Shown in pieces: positions 1-11,275 of a stretch of DNA of 64,000 nucleotides. Each line of letters begins with the position of its first letter. Position 1 is the first letter of the stretch. The position numbers and the translations under genes are program-made. Origin of the DNA: Aselliscus stoliczkanus (Eukaryota > Chordata > Mammalia > Chiroptera > Hipposideridae); contig CM066737.1 of assembly GCA_033961575.1 (NCBI GenBank), positions 89,586,271 to 89,650,270 on the forward strand, read 5' to 3'. Below the pieces are notes generated by a model, which saw only the letters and a list, made by a program, of their open reading frames with translations, was not told where the DNA came from and did no database searches.

Positions 1-236
1 GCCAACAGGTGACAGGATGGCTCAGCTGGTGAGAGCATGTGCTCCTAACAACAAGGTGGCCAAGCTGAGCTGCCACGAGCTGCCTACCGGTGGCTGGAAT
101 GGAGACTGGACTTGGAGCTGAGCTAGCTGCGCCCTCCACAACTAAGATGGAAGGACAATAACTTGGCTGTTCCCCTTCCCCAATAAAATCTTTACAAAAT
201 AAATAAATAAGTAAACAAACAAACAAATAAATAAAA
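1..236 (+). repeat. tRNA-derived SINE, partial (long type)
   Basis: Starts inside the element at the window edge. It contains a tRNA-like head (GGCTCAGCTGGTGAGAGCA), the CCCTCCACAACTA block, and the shared tail CTTGGCTGTTCCCCTTCCCC followed by AATAAAATCTTT and an A-rich run with AAAT repeats. Confidence 0.75.
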
Positions 237-239
237 TTA

Positions 240-395
240 CAGTAAAATCTTGGATTGCGAGTAACATGGTTTGCGAGTGTTCCACAAGACAAGCAAACAT
301 TTCTAACACATTTTAACGTGGTAACCAAGCGATGTCTTGCAATACGAGTAGTTTGTTTCTGGAACGAATTATGCTCGCAAACCAAGGTATTTCTG
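240..395 (+). mobile_element. Tigger-like (TcMar) MITE
   Basis: About 156 bp flanked by TA on both sides, with inverted ends CAGTAAAATCTTGGATTGCG and GCAAACCAAGGTATTTCTG. Near-identical elements occur at 11,131 and 53,312. Non-autonomous, no transposase. Confidence 0.75.
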
Positions 396-769
396 TACCT
401 GATTTTGCTGTCTTTACTTGTTTTTCCACACTTTAGGAAGGGGCAGATTGATGAAGATACAAGAGGAAAGCCATAACAAGGAAGGGGTGGGGGGATAGAG
501 GTAGCAGGGAGATGCTTGGTGATGAAACTTACCCCGGATATTGGCACACCTTCCAAGGCCCCAGCTTTCTAATAAAAATTTAAAAAAGGATTATGAATAA
601 TCACAAACTGTTGGCTCTATTAACATAACTGTGACAGGAATGAACATGAATAGTGACATGCCAGAGCATGTGAGGTAGACAAGACAAAGCAAGTGTTTCA
701 ATTTCAACTACATGAGTGGTTCAGAGACAGATATTAGACGTATTCCTAGAATGACAAGAGACATGGCAT

Positions 770-920
770 TGGAAAATGGACATGAAACACTGGACTTGGA
801 ATCAGGAGACGTTGGCTTAGTGTAAAGCCAACTGGGCAGGCCCCTGAAACTTCTCTATGCCTCCATCTATTTATTTACAAAATGCGACCTGGACTATATA
901 ACCACTGAAGTCCATTAGCT
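770..920 (+). repeat. MIR-like SINE fragment
   Basis: Resembles the MIR core: ACTTGGAATCAGGAGAC, then CTCTATGCCTCCATCT and ACAAAATGCGACCTGG. Strongly decayed. Confidence 0.5.
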
Positions 921-1319
921 CTTTGCTATTACCACCATTATTAAGAAAGACTAAAACCTTCTTTCAAATGAACATACAAATAGCTATCAAAGTAGCATTG
1001 AACTTATTTGACCACCTATTCTTCCTACCCAAATTGCTCTTAGGTAAGAAACAAAATAGTGTTCAGGTATTGGGTACTAGTTGTTCATAGCCAACATCAT
1101 TTCTTCAAGTTTAGCTAGGCACGAGTTCATTTATGTCATGAATAGTGGTTTTCATTTTGATCAAGTATGGCCAGCATTCCAGGAAGAAAAATGAGATTTA
1201 AGTAGCTAACTATGTACCTTACCTAACTTGTTTTTAAAGAAACATATACTAACACCAAGAAATTTGTTCTGGGATTAAGGAATTAGGGGAAAGGAGTGTG
1301 ATCTGTGAAGCAGTTGTGA

Positions 1320-1480
1320 CCAAAAGCTTTGGACCCACCCCTCAGTCTGCATTTGTGGGCCAGTCTCTTGGCCTCTGAGAGTGTGCGGCTCCCTATCTGT
1401 TAAAGTGAGGGTAAGAATAGAGGCCACCTCACATGGCTCTGATGATAAGGAAATAATAGCATATATGTGGAAACCCTTGA
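1320..1480 (+). repeat. MIR-like SINE fragment
   Basis: GGCCAGTCTCTTGGCCTCTG followed by CTATCTGTTAAAGTGAGG and a CCTCACATGG block, matching the MIR 3' half. Confidence 0.5.
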
Positions 1481-3319
1481 CAAAATAGAGAACACCCACA
1501 GATAGCAGATTTTATGTCTTCCATGCTTTCTCGTTAATTCAAGACCTGCTATTTTAATTTACTGTATATATTCTTAGAAAACCTGAACCTGGATATTAAG
1601 TGAAGGGTAAATTTCATAAAGGGCTAAAAATAAACCAGTAGGAAACCTAAAGGCTGTATATCTTAATCTATTTAAATACTACAGAAGTCTTGGCTTATAC
1701 TATTGATGTTACTATTAAACTACCAGCAGGATCTACTACGTGCAGAGTCCAGCATAGAAAGCTCTTCTTTTTCTTCACAGGAATGGGTCTCTGGAGGGTT
1801 CCTGGGAACATCCTCTGGTGAAGCATGCAGAAAAAGTGACAGTGCATTTCCAACTAACTCGTCTGAAAGGATGGTCAAGATAGATTTTTAGGATATTTTA
1901 AAAACACATCTAATTCTCCTATTACACTAAATCCTAAAAACACATCGCAACTGTACTTTGCAAAGGGGACATCAGAATGTCTCATGCCAGGAAAGTAATT
2001 ATAGTCTTTTATTTTGAAACATCTTTCTCAGCCTTATGGAACACTTAAAAACAAACAAATAAGTTTTTTAAAAAACCCTAAGGCTTGACAAGAGCTTATA
2101 ATAATTTGAAGGGTCATAGAGATGCTAGATAGATTCTGTTTAGTAAATGGACTTCTGCTTGTTTAAAACTAAATGGAAATGCACTGTATCTTTTCCAAAT
2201 GAATGGGTAGCATAATTGGTGGGCAACCTACTCACCAGGCTATGAGAGATTTTCTATAGTCAGCAAGGGGGAAAAAGGGGGACAGAAGCATAATATTTTA
2301 AATGCAAGAGAAAACTAGGCCAGTTACATGTTTTTTCAACCATCCTCTGAAACTTTCAAGAATAGATATTTTCTCTGACCCAATTCAGTTTGTAGACAGC
2401 TATGAAATCATTGAAGCACTTTTATTGTAGATAACCAGTGGCCATCCCGTAAAAAATTCTATTTTGCCTTAAAATGCTTTATTATGAATGAAACATTTAA
2501 GAATTCTTGCTGAAGTTTTATCCAGAGCACTTAGTCTTCAACTCTATTAGTATTAGCTCTATATAGAGCTTCTAATATTTGCCATGAAATGTCTAAATAT
2601 TTTTATGCAATTTACCTTAGATGAATTAAGTATTAATCATCAATTTCAGATTTTTGTGCTCAAACACCAGTTCAAATCCTCCTAGAGCTTTTTATCTCTG
2701 ATGTGTAATCAGGGATACTCAATGATGTTAAGCATATTTTTTTCTGAGACCACATTTTCTCTGAGTTTCAATGAAAGCAATAGTAAAAATGTCCATTATG
2801 GAACCCAGTTTAATTAGCATTCACAAATCAGAAAGACTCTTTGCTTTCAGTTTCTTTGCTCAAGTTTTGCTCAGGCTGACAAAGAATCTAATATAAAACA
2901 TGGTTTGGCCATTAAAAGAAATTCAACAGGAAAAAGAACACCACTAAAATGTGAAGAGACCCTCCTATAATGAAAGGCAGACACCACAAGTACTAAACAA
3001 TTATGTGGATTAAAAGAATAAACTGGCTCAAACATCCCTATGCCACCCTCTAGTTAGATTATCCCAGTAATACTTCAAAAGTATAATGCTCAGAGGAAAG
3101 CCAATTAAAATTTATAAAATGTAAAATCAATTGGTAAGAAGAACTCTAAGATTTTTAAGTTATAAAAGTAAACAATACTAAATTCTTATTTTACATACTA
3201 CCAACATTCACAGAAAAGCACAATTCTCAAGCTATCAAATGCAACACAACTGCCTTTTAAATTCTGAATAGTAAAATCTTTTTAACAAAACTAATTTTTA
3301 TTTTTATTTTTTTTTTTAC

Positions 3320-3386
3320 CATTAGGCCATAGATCTCAGAAGAACTCCGGACATTTGGAAGAATTTTCTTTGGAATACCAAAAAAT
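3320..3386 (-). CDS. GK: Glycerol kinase, coding exon 8 (residues 221-243)
   Basis: The last exon visible, 67 nt, entered after TTTTTCAG. It completes Gln221, then reads FFGIPKKILPNVRSSSEIYG and LM, ending in phase 0. The P-N-V-R-S-S-S-E-I-Y-G block is family-typical. The donor is ATG then GTAAAA, followed by a long A/T-only run. It lacks the usual G at +5 and is weaker than the other GK donors here. The next expected exon (ISHSVKAG...) was searched for in bases 1-3,319 and not seen, so the remaining exons lie outside the window. Confidence 0.95.
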
Positions 3387-3850
3387 CTGAAAAATAAGAT
3401 AAGATTAATACTATTTTAAGTAAATATCTGGAAACAGTTATATGCATTTAAAGGCAAAAAATGTAAGTAACAATTAGTAAACGGATATATTTGAATATAG
3501 AATTAAATAGTAACAAATACGCCAGCAGAACATAGTTGTATGACTGGATGTTTAACATTCTAATTTTATACAAACAACTCAATAAAAAAAGTACATAGAA
3601 GCCAAAGTGCTTTTCTAAAGGACCCTAATCTTCCTTGGAGAATAATCATGACAATTACTTAATTTGGCATGTTTAGTGTATATACAACAATAGTCTCTCT
3701 TACGAGAACACACAACACAGACTTGTATATTATATTTGAAATACCAGCAATTAAAGTTTGGTGCTCCACTGACATCTTAAAAGAATAAGATTTAGGTTAT
3801 AAATAGGTAATGTACTTGGCAAACTATTCGTAGGGGAAAAATACAACTCA

Positions 3851-3961
<111 letters not shown>

Positions 3962-4183
3962 CTAGACAGAATAAAAAAGACGTGTTAAATTTGTACTTAT
4001 TTGCAATTTAATTTACATTTTGGTAAGGGCCATAATGAGCAGCAGAGCACATAAAGCAGGTGAATGGAACATTTCAATTACTTAATTTTCTAGTTTTCAG
4101 CAGTGTTCAATAGGAATATAATGTGAGCTCCATTTGTAATTTAAAATTTCTCTAATACCTACATTTAAAAAGGATAAAGGTGA

Positions 4184-4197
4184 AATTAATTTTAATT

Positions 4198-4234
<37 letters not shown>

Positions 4235-4325
4235 GGGCAGTGTCACTGGCCCTCATATGTGGGACCAGAACTGGGGCCGCTGGCTTCCCAAGCCAGCGCT
4301 TAACCACCGCGCCACTTGGCAGGCC
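4184..4325 (-). repeat. Short tRNA-SINE with (TTTA)n tail
   Basis: Read on minus: GGGCCTGCCAAGTGGCGCGG, an A-box/B-box tRNA head with GGTTAAGCGCTGGCTTGGG, ending GTGACACTGCCCT and an A-rich tail grown into AAAT repeats (about 4,195-4,232). Typical length is about 95-100 bp without the tail. Confidence 0.9.
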
Positions 4326-4800
4326 CTTAATTTTAATAATACTATTTTGTTTAACCCAATATATCCAAATATCCTTTTAATATAGAAACTATGACTGAGA
4401 CATTTTACTTTTTTTTTTTGAGCACTAACTCTTTGAAATCAAGTATGTATTTTACACTCACAGCACATCTCAATTCAGACCAGCCACATTTCAAGTGCTC
4501 AGTAGCCATAGATGACTAAATGGCTACCATATTAGGCAGTACAGTTCTAGTTCATTGATAGCTGAACAACAAAAACATCAGTTTTGTTTTCATCCTCTTA
4601 TCTTCGGAAAACGCAGTCTTAACTGAATTTGGTGAAGTGAAGAACACTGCGAAGTCTGCTTCTTCAGGATCTTACCGAAGCCTGTTAGTGCTGCTGGTGT
4701 TGCTTTTTGGGTTTGTTTTGGAATAACAATTCTCACTGGGATGTGCCTGTACTGAACCAAGCACTTATCTTGAAAGCAGAGCTTTAAACTCTCTAATGTT

Positions 4801-4923
4801 TTTTTGTTTGTTCGTTTGTTTGTTTTTAAGAGGGCAGTGTCACTGGCCCTCATATGTGGGATCCGAACCGGGGCCGTTGGCATCCCAAGCCAGCTCTTAA
4901 CCGCTGTGCCACTCGGCTGGCCC
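4801..4923 (-). repeat. Short tRNA-SINE with perfect 16-bp target duplication
   Basis: Minus-strand SINE flanked by TAAACTCTCTAATGTT at 4,785-4,800 and 4,924-4,939, a perfect duplication showing recent L1-mediated insertion. Confidence 0.93.
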
Positions 4924-6125
4924 TAAACTCTCTAATGTTAATATCCTCAGACCGGAACTGGAAGCACTGCTGCTTCCTTCTATGTGGAAGCAATGAGATA
5001 AGAAAGGGAACCCCAAAAATGCAGAAAAGACATGACCTGGGGGACCCAGTCAAATGTGCTCCCTTGAGTCTCCTGCAGCTCAGTTCCCACATCCTGCCTG
5101 ACTCTGGTTCCAGGCAATTGTCAGAACTATTTCAACTGTGACTGACACGTGTGAAAACTACTATCCATGAGCACAAAGCACAGCCTGCCCTGGGCTTGGA
5201 GGAAGGGAGGGAAAGAGAGAGAGAGAAAGAATTGAATGTGTGTACACAAGGTGTGTTTCTCATATAATGGTCCCCAAGACCTACTGTGTGCATCTGGCTG
5301 TTAAGAATATGGACAATATTCCCTTGAAGCTCCCTGAATGTTGAAAAAATACTGAAGTATTTACAAGTGAAATTATATGTCTGGGATTTGCTTTACAATG
5401 ATCTGTGGGGAGAAAGAGTATGTAAGTATAGTTGAAACAAGATTAGCCATAGTTGTTTGCTATAATTGGCTCACTGTTGTAGAGGTTCATTACACTATTC
5501 CCTCTGCTTTTGGGTATATTTGAAAATGACCATAAAGAAAATAAGAGAGAACGAGAGAGCAAGAGAAAGGGAAAACATGTACTTCTAAGAGATATATCTG
5601 GGAAATGCTTGAAATGTTAACTTCTACTTACCCATGTTCAGCTTAGGCAAAAAGATTATACACATCAGAAATTTCCACCATGATTTTCCATTTTATGGCT
5701 TAATTAAATAAGAGACAGCTGTGTAATGTTGAAAGCAAGTGATAAAAGTGGCCTAGATGTTTTAGCATGTTAAATAGTTATTTCTTCTAAGAAATGGTTA
5801 GTGGGAAAGTATATGATAGGCAAGAAAGAAAGGCCACCTAAATTACCAATTACTAATTACCTAAATTGCTTATTCTAGAAATAATAGATATTAGATATGG
5901 TTTGTAATCATCCTCCATTTTTACTGAAATGAGGCAAGAAAAAACAGAGGAAGCAGACAAAAATGCCTCGCAAATGGAGGCTGAAATGTTCTATTCCTCG
6001 AGGAGCTTTTCTGAATGCCACCAACTAAAATGTTTGAGCTCTTATTAGAACACAGATAGTAGGCAAGGCAGTCTAAAAAGATTTTTGAAAAAAAATCTCC
6101 ATACACATGTTGTATTTAAACATAC

Positions 6126-6263
6126 CCAAATAAGCCATGAATCAATGGTCCCAAAAAGAGCTCTATCTTCTCTAACAGCCTTTTGAACTTTTTCCACGTT
6201 GTCAAGGAGCCAACGAAGTTTCACCGCACTGAAGTAAGTGCTAAGTGGAAGGCCTGTCTTGGA
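6126..6263 (-). CDS. GK: Glycerol kinase, coding exon 6 (residues 139-184)
   Basis: A 138-nt phase-0 exon beginning [20 protein letters not shown] and ending [13 protein letters not shown]. Tyr148 in LSTYFSA corresponds to the glycerol-binding Tyr135 of E. coli glycerol kinase; the [10 protein letters not shown] block is strongly conserved in the family. The middle, [17 protein letters not shown], differs from the human sequence as I recall it at about three charged positions. The acceptor is TTTTTAG and the donor is TGG then GTATG. No break seen. Confidence 0.97.
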
Positions 6264-7322
6264 CTAAAAACAGGAAATTCAGCCAGCAAATGAAAATCAT
6301 AACAGTTCAAAATAAACAAAACACCAAACCAAAAGACTCAACAAATCACAAAATATTCAATGGCCTGAAAGGCAATCCCACAGTATGACAGATAAAAATG
6401 CTTTACCTATCTCATAGCACAGGAAAGCATGATCATGAACAAAGATCAGAGTGGTACGTTTGCAGTTCAAAGGGCATCCACGTAGCAAGGCAAAGAGAAA
6501 ATTAAATGACCCAACGCCTTATAATCTAGATAGTGAAGAGTCGATGTTGACTCTTTGGGATGAGTTAGCATTAACCTAGTCCAAAACTCTGCTTTTCATT
6601 TCATATGCCATGAAAAGTGATATTTAAACTATTGACAATCAGAGAGTCTATCAGATCATAAAACAAATGACCATAACCAGAAAATGTTGTCTTAAAACAT
6701 ACAGCATAAGACTTAACATTATATTTACAGGTGTAGAAACCTATATTATAAATTACATGTATATGTTTACACACATCCATATTCAAATAACAAAATATAA
6801 AATTAGTGGCGAATAAAGTAGAACTCAAAGACACGCCAGATTAAAACAACACAGAGTTAGTTGCTCTCTGTAAGAAAGTAGCTGCCTAAGTTCAGGGATA
6901 CATTAAACAAAGGGAGAGAGGACTGAATAAAGGTTAAAGGGTAATAACAAAACACATATGAGCTTAACGATCTTCCTTGAGAGTGGATCAGGATTCACTC
7001 TTATTTTTGTTTGTATATTAAACACCAAATTTATTTATAAGAGCTGACAGAAATGGTTAAGAAAATACATACACCAAAATAATGCAACCATCTTTCCTCT
7101 CCCTTCCCAACCCCTAGTCTTCTCATTAATCACCTAAATACAAAAAGTGATACCTTTTTCCTTCTTTTCTCTTATGGATGTTTGGTAAAAAAAAACACAA
7201 AAAAAACCAACAAACCAAAGGATTTAATGCTTTAATGCAACTTGTATGTTAAGAATCTTAACTCGCATTTTTCTAGCTTTCCTAGAAAAAAAAAAGATCA
7301 ATGATCAACAAAAATGAAAGAA

Positions 7323-7488
7323 GGGGCGGCTGGTTGACTCACTTGGTTAGAGCGCAGTGCTCATAACACCAAGGTTGCCAGTTCAATCCCCACATGGGCC
7401 CTCCACAACTAGATTGAAACAACTACTTGACTTGGAGCTGATGGGTCCTGGAAAAACACACTGTTCCCCAATAAAATTTAAAGGAAAA
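7323..7488 (+). repeat. SINE, 165-bp type (CCTGGAAAAACACACTGTTC tail)
   Basis: tRNA-like head GGTTAGAGCGCAGTGCTCAT with B box GTTCAATCCCC, then ACTTGGAGCTGATGGGTCCT and tail GTTCCCCAATAAAATTT. Flanked by an imperfect duplication AAATGAAAG(A/G)A. Confidence 0.88.
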
Positions 7489-8020
7489 AAATGAAAGGAA
7501 ATAATTAATGGGAATATTCTTCTTTGATTTGACAGACCAAAGGTCATTCCACAAAGCTAATAGTGAGGTAGTACATAACATCTCATTTTCATGATCTAGA
7601 TAGTGCAAAAGTTGCCTAAAATGGCAGTGGAGAGAAAAGCACGCATCCCTTGAAACAAAGTGTAGCTGGAGGTGGGGGTAGAGAAGGGCTGGGCAGGGTG
7701 ACAAAGGGAACAAAATAGGAAATGGTAAGGGTATAATTCAGGATGAGCCTTTAGTTATTCCAGGCAGCTGAGGAGCAGGGAATGGCTTGTTAAACTGCTG
7801 TAATTAACACCAGTTTCAGAACCAAGGTCCACAAGAAACTGCCCTCAGAGTCCCACTGGCAAATATAAAGGGGATAAGCCAAAAACCAAAAAAAGGAATT
7901 GGATACTAGGAGAATTGGGCCTTGACCTTCCTTGCTAGGAAAAATACCTTGCCTGTTCCAAAAGTTCTCTCTCCATCTATCTGAAGACAGGTTTATATAT
8001 CAGGACTAAAAATTAGGCAA

Positions 8021-8125
8021 TTTTTTTTTTTTAGAGGGCAGTGTCACTTGCCCTCATGTGGGATCCGAACCAGGGCCGCTGGCTTCCCAAGCCAGCCCCC
8101 AACCACTTCGCCACTCCGCTGGCCC
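8021..8125 (-). repeat. Short tRNA-SINE
   Basis: Minus-strand copy, with target duplication AAAAATTAGGCAATTTTT on both sides (from about 8,008 and from 8,126). Confidence 0.92.
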
Positions 8126-8598
8126 AAAAATTAGGCAATTTTTATTAGCCATCTTCATATGAAGAAAGTGGAAGGAGAGTTAATGAAGTGTTTTCTACTT
8201 TCTCTCCCTGAATCCAGATGCCTAAAAATTCAAAAGCACACAGAACTTTCTTTGATAGATAGTAGAGAAAACAAGAGGGCTGGAACTGGAAAGCAGGGTT
8301 GAATTACAGGATGCACCCCCCTGGAGAGTATGGTTTAAACCACAGGAATACTTTATAATCCCCTCCAACCTACCATCCTTGGGATATTATCCCTCCAATC
8401 CACCACAGGGCAAGGAAGACAGGAAGGGATAGATTTAAGTTGCCCTCAATAACCTGCAAAGCAATACTCCACAAATTGTATCAAACAACTGCTGTGAAAT
8501 AAAATGGAAGGCCCAAATAGACTTTCTGGTGAAATCTCTAATCTGTTTTTTTTTAAAACAAGCATTCATATAAGTATACTCTTGAAGAGACCTCTTAC

Positions 8599-8675
8599 CT
8601 TGACAAAGTTATTATTTCCTGGAATTCTTTTACTAAGTTTCTCAACGGTAGACTGGGTTCTTAGATCGAGCCACA
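8599..8675 (-). CDS. GK: Glycerol kinase, coding exon 5 (residues 113-138)
   Basis: A 77-nt exon entered after TATAG. Its first two bases complete Val113, then it reads [20 protein letters not shown] and NNFVK, ending in phase 0 at a GTAAGA donor. The W-L-D-L-R-T block is diagnostic of glycerol kinase and lies next to the active-site cleft in family structures. A Lys replaces the Ser I remember in human just after STVE. Splice sites and frame are intact. Confidence 0.97.
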
Positions 8676-9238
8676 CTATAGACCAAAATATAATAATATA
8701 CATGAGAAACTTCATTGAAAAAAATTAGACCTTAATGAAATCACTGTTGAGGTCAGGAGACTGATTAGTTTCCATAAGCAATTAAACTGCTATAGCTTTC
8801 AAATGACAGAAATTAGAAAATTAGAAATGAATGGGCATATTGTTAGAAGAGAATAAATTTATGAGGGAGAAATTAAAGCTTTTATGCAAAATCACAGACC
8901 AAGTTAGGAGAACAATACAAACCTTAGAGCACTGATTTTGTATCCTTTTTGTAGGAAAAAAAATGTTTTGGATATGGATTTTTTAAGCATCCATGACTGC
9001 AGAGAAAATCTAAACGATAGGCAGGCTAGTTGCCAGGGCAGAATACAGTCCAGAATCACTGTATAATCACCATTTATAAAAGCATGTATCTTTGAAAACT
9101 TGGAAGCAACTTATGACAAAGTAGAGAACCTGATACTATTATTGAGGGAAAAAATAAGATTCAGTATCTCATTTATGAAATGCTTACATTAAACTCTTTC
9201 AAAGTAGGCAAGAATCTGGAATCGTTAAAAGATTTCAT

Positions 9239-9414
9239 GGGATGGCCGGTTAGCTAAATTGGTTAGAGCACAGTGCTCATAACACTAAGGTTGCCAATTC
9301 GATCCCCACATGGGCCACTGAGCTGTGCCCTCCACAACTAGATTGAAACAAGTACTCGACTTGGAGCTGATGGGTCCTAGAAAAACACACTGTTCCCCAA
9401 TTAAAAAAAAAAAA
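9239..9414 (+). repeat. SINE, 165-bp type
   Basis: Head GGTTAGAGCACAGTGCTCAT, tail CTGTTCCCCAATT plus A-run. Target duplication AAAGATTTCA lies before the head and after the tail. Confidence 0.9.
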
Positions 9415-9490
9415 AGATTTCACCATTCTTTCCCCATGCTGAATTGTAAAAGAAAAAAAATCCCCATTTTAACAGATCAACACCAATTTT

Positions 9491-9923
9491 TTTTTGTTTT
9501 TTAAGATTTTATTGGGGAATTGGGGGAGGGGAACAGCGCTGGGGAACTGGGTAAGGGGAACAGTCAAGTTGCTGTCCTTTTGTTTTTCAGTCTAGTTGTG
9601 GAGGAAGTCGCTTCCATGTTGTTATTATCATTGTGCTCTTCCCGGGTGAGGCAGTCGCTCGCCGGCCATTGGACGGCGGCTCATGGTAGCTCACGGCAGC
9701 TCATGAAAAGTGCATGCCAGCTACCAGCCAGCCCCACTGCAGCCTAGCCTACACCATCACAAGCGACTCACGGCAACCCAGCTCCAGGTCGAGCTGTTGT
9801 TCACCATCTTAGCTGCAGAGAGTGCAGCATCACTGGCCCTCATGTGGGATCCGAACCGGAGCCCTGCTGCTCAGAGCTGGTGTCCCAAACCAACTCTTAA
9901 CCAACATGCCACTTGGCCGGCCC
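9491..9923 (-). repeat. Long tRNA-SINE (about 430 bp)
   Basis: Full-length long type on minus: GGCCGGCCAAGTGGCATGTT head, central GCAGCTCCACCTGG-like body, tail CCCCAATAAAATCTTAA near 9,507-9,523. Flanked by AGATCAACACCA(A)TTTTT. It puts an AATAAA signal in GK sense orientation inside intron 4. Confidence 0.9.
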
Positions 9924-10093
9924 AGATCAACACCATTTTTAATTAAATGACTATCGTCCACTTTCTGATCTCCTAATAGAAAGCATTTCTATTCTGCTTT
10001 ATGACAAAAAGCTTGAGAAAGAGAAGGCATTAAATAGTACACAAAGCAATTGTGAAAAGTAACTAATAGGATCAGCTGAGCTTTATTTGCCAG

Positions 10094-10205
10094 ATTGTAC
10101 ATGCTTGGTTACTACACAGGTGAGTGCCAATAGTTACTGTCTAGTTTGGATTGTACATGCTTGGTTACTACACAGGTGAGTGCCAATAGTTACTGTCTAG
10201 TTTGG
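10094..10205. repeat. Perfect tandem duplication, 2 x 56 bp
   Basis: Units 10,094-10,149 and 10,150-10,205 are identical, beginning ATTGTACATGCTTGGTTACT. The lack of divergence means a recent event or an assembly artefact. Confidence 0.95.
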
Positions 10206-10280
10206 TTCACCCTTAACTATACTATTTCCTTTTCTTCATGTAAAAAACAGTAAAATTCCTATAGTGAATTTGAATCAATT

Positions 10281-10391
10281 CTTTTTTTTTTCTTTTTTTG
10301 AGGTCAGTGTCACTGGCCCTCATATGTAGGACCGAAACAGGGCCGCTGGCTTCCTAAGCCAGTGCTTAACTACCACGCCACTCGGCCGGCC
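10281..10391 (-). repeat. Short tRNA-SINE
   Basis: Minus-strand copy, with target duplication GAATCAATTCT on both sides. Confidence 0.9.
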
Positions 10392-11012
10392 CGAATCAAT
10401 TCTAATTACTTAAACTGTCATTTCCCTTGAGCGCTGTCTGTGCTTGATTTTGACAGTGGCTACTGCACATGAGATTTAAATGGCGCCTTCAGGACACTCT
10501 TTCGGTTTCCACAGGTGTGAAAAGCAGCAAGAAAAGGCTCATCACAACCAAGGAAATGGGAGACAAAGGTGACATCTGCATTTGCTGCTCGGCATCCATT
10601 CCTCTTGGGACTGGGAGCAGTATCTCAATTTCTCTTTAGGAAAACATCCCTCTCTCAGCCTCAGCCATATGGTTTGCCTGAGATTCGACCCCATCTCCAG
10701 CTCTGGTCTCCTGTCGTAACCCGTGATCAGTTCGGGAAGAGAGCATGTGGTCTATTCAGCCAAAATGAGATTTTGCTCAGTCTGCGGGAGTCCCTCTTCT
10801 CAGCTCAGCTTGGCAGTGTGTGGCTGGGGCCTGCTGCCATCATGGAGAGAGAGCTGAATTGGCCACACCCAGAGCCATCCCAGGAAAGAAGGACTTGTGG
10901 GGATACAGGTTATTGTCTGAGGCCGGAATCAAACAGCATCCGGACTAAGCTACTCTTAGATTGCTGTTTTCATGAGCAAAATTCCTTTAAAAGTTTTTCA
11001 TTTATTGTTGGG

Positions 11013-11098
11013 GTTATCACTTTGTGAGGTGTGTAAATGTGTAAACATTATGTTGTTTTGTACACCTGAAACTAATAATAAAAAATAAATATAAAAAA
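11013..11098 (+). mobile_element. 5'-truncated L1 3' end
   Basis: Matches the L1 tail at 22,555-22,650: ATCACTTTGTGAGG, TTTTGTACACCTGAAACTAA, then A-rich. Flanking TTTTTCATTTA / TTTCATTTA fits a target duplication. Confidence 0.7.
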
Positions 11099-11130
11099 AA
11101 TTTCATTTAGTGTGGTTGAGTTTTCTATTA

Positions 11131-11275
11131 CAGTAATACCTTGGTTTGCGAGCATAACTCGTTACAGAAACAAACTACTCTTAATGCACGATATTGCTCG
11201 TTTACCATGTTAAAATATATTGGAAATCTTTGTTCATCTTGTGGAACACGTTACTCGCAATCCAAAGTTTTATTG
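11131..11275 (-). mobile_element. Tigger-like (TcMar) MITE
   Basis: About 145 bp flanked by TA; ends CAGTAATACCTTGGTTTGCG and CGCAATCCAAAGTTTTATTG. Opposite orientation to the copy at 240. Confidence 0.75.

Larger units (their letters stand above)
1..3319. other. GK intron 8 (part); mostly no recognisable feature
   Basis: Between the left edge and exon 8. It holds a partial SINE (1-236), a Tigger-like MITE (240-395) and two MIR-like stretches (about 770-920 and 1,320-1,480). From about 1,500 to 3,300 I see AT-rich sequence with no gene, RNA or clear repeat. Confidence 0.6.
3962..6125. other. GK intron 6; two antisense-orientation SINE descriptions apart, no other feature
   Basis: Between exons 7 and 6. 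It holds two short tRNA-SINEs, both in GK orientation (minus), and a small GA-rich patch at 5,197-5,230. From 5,240 to 6,125 nothing is recognisable. Confidence 0.6.
6264..8598. other. GK intron 5
   Basis: Holds two SINEs (7,323-7,488 plus; 8,021-8,125 minus). The stretches 6,264-7,320, 7,490-8,005 and 8,145-8,598 show no gene-like or repeat-like structure I can name. Confidence 0.6.

Noticed and set aside
1..3319. Search for GK exon 9 (ISHSVKAG... region)
   Set aside because: No matching minus-strand segment with splice sites was found, so it lies outside the window.
4184..4325. SINE heads as functional tRNA genes
   Set aside because: They have A- and B-box-like promoters but no intact cloverleaf, and each is followed by an A-tail and flanked by target duplications.
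10569..11027. A 152-residue open frame with some amphipathic character
   Set aside because: No recognisable domain; it runs into an L1 tail at its 3' end and resembles old LTR-like repeat DNA, so I do not call a gene.
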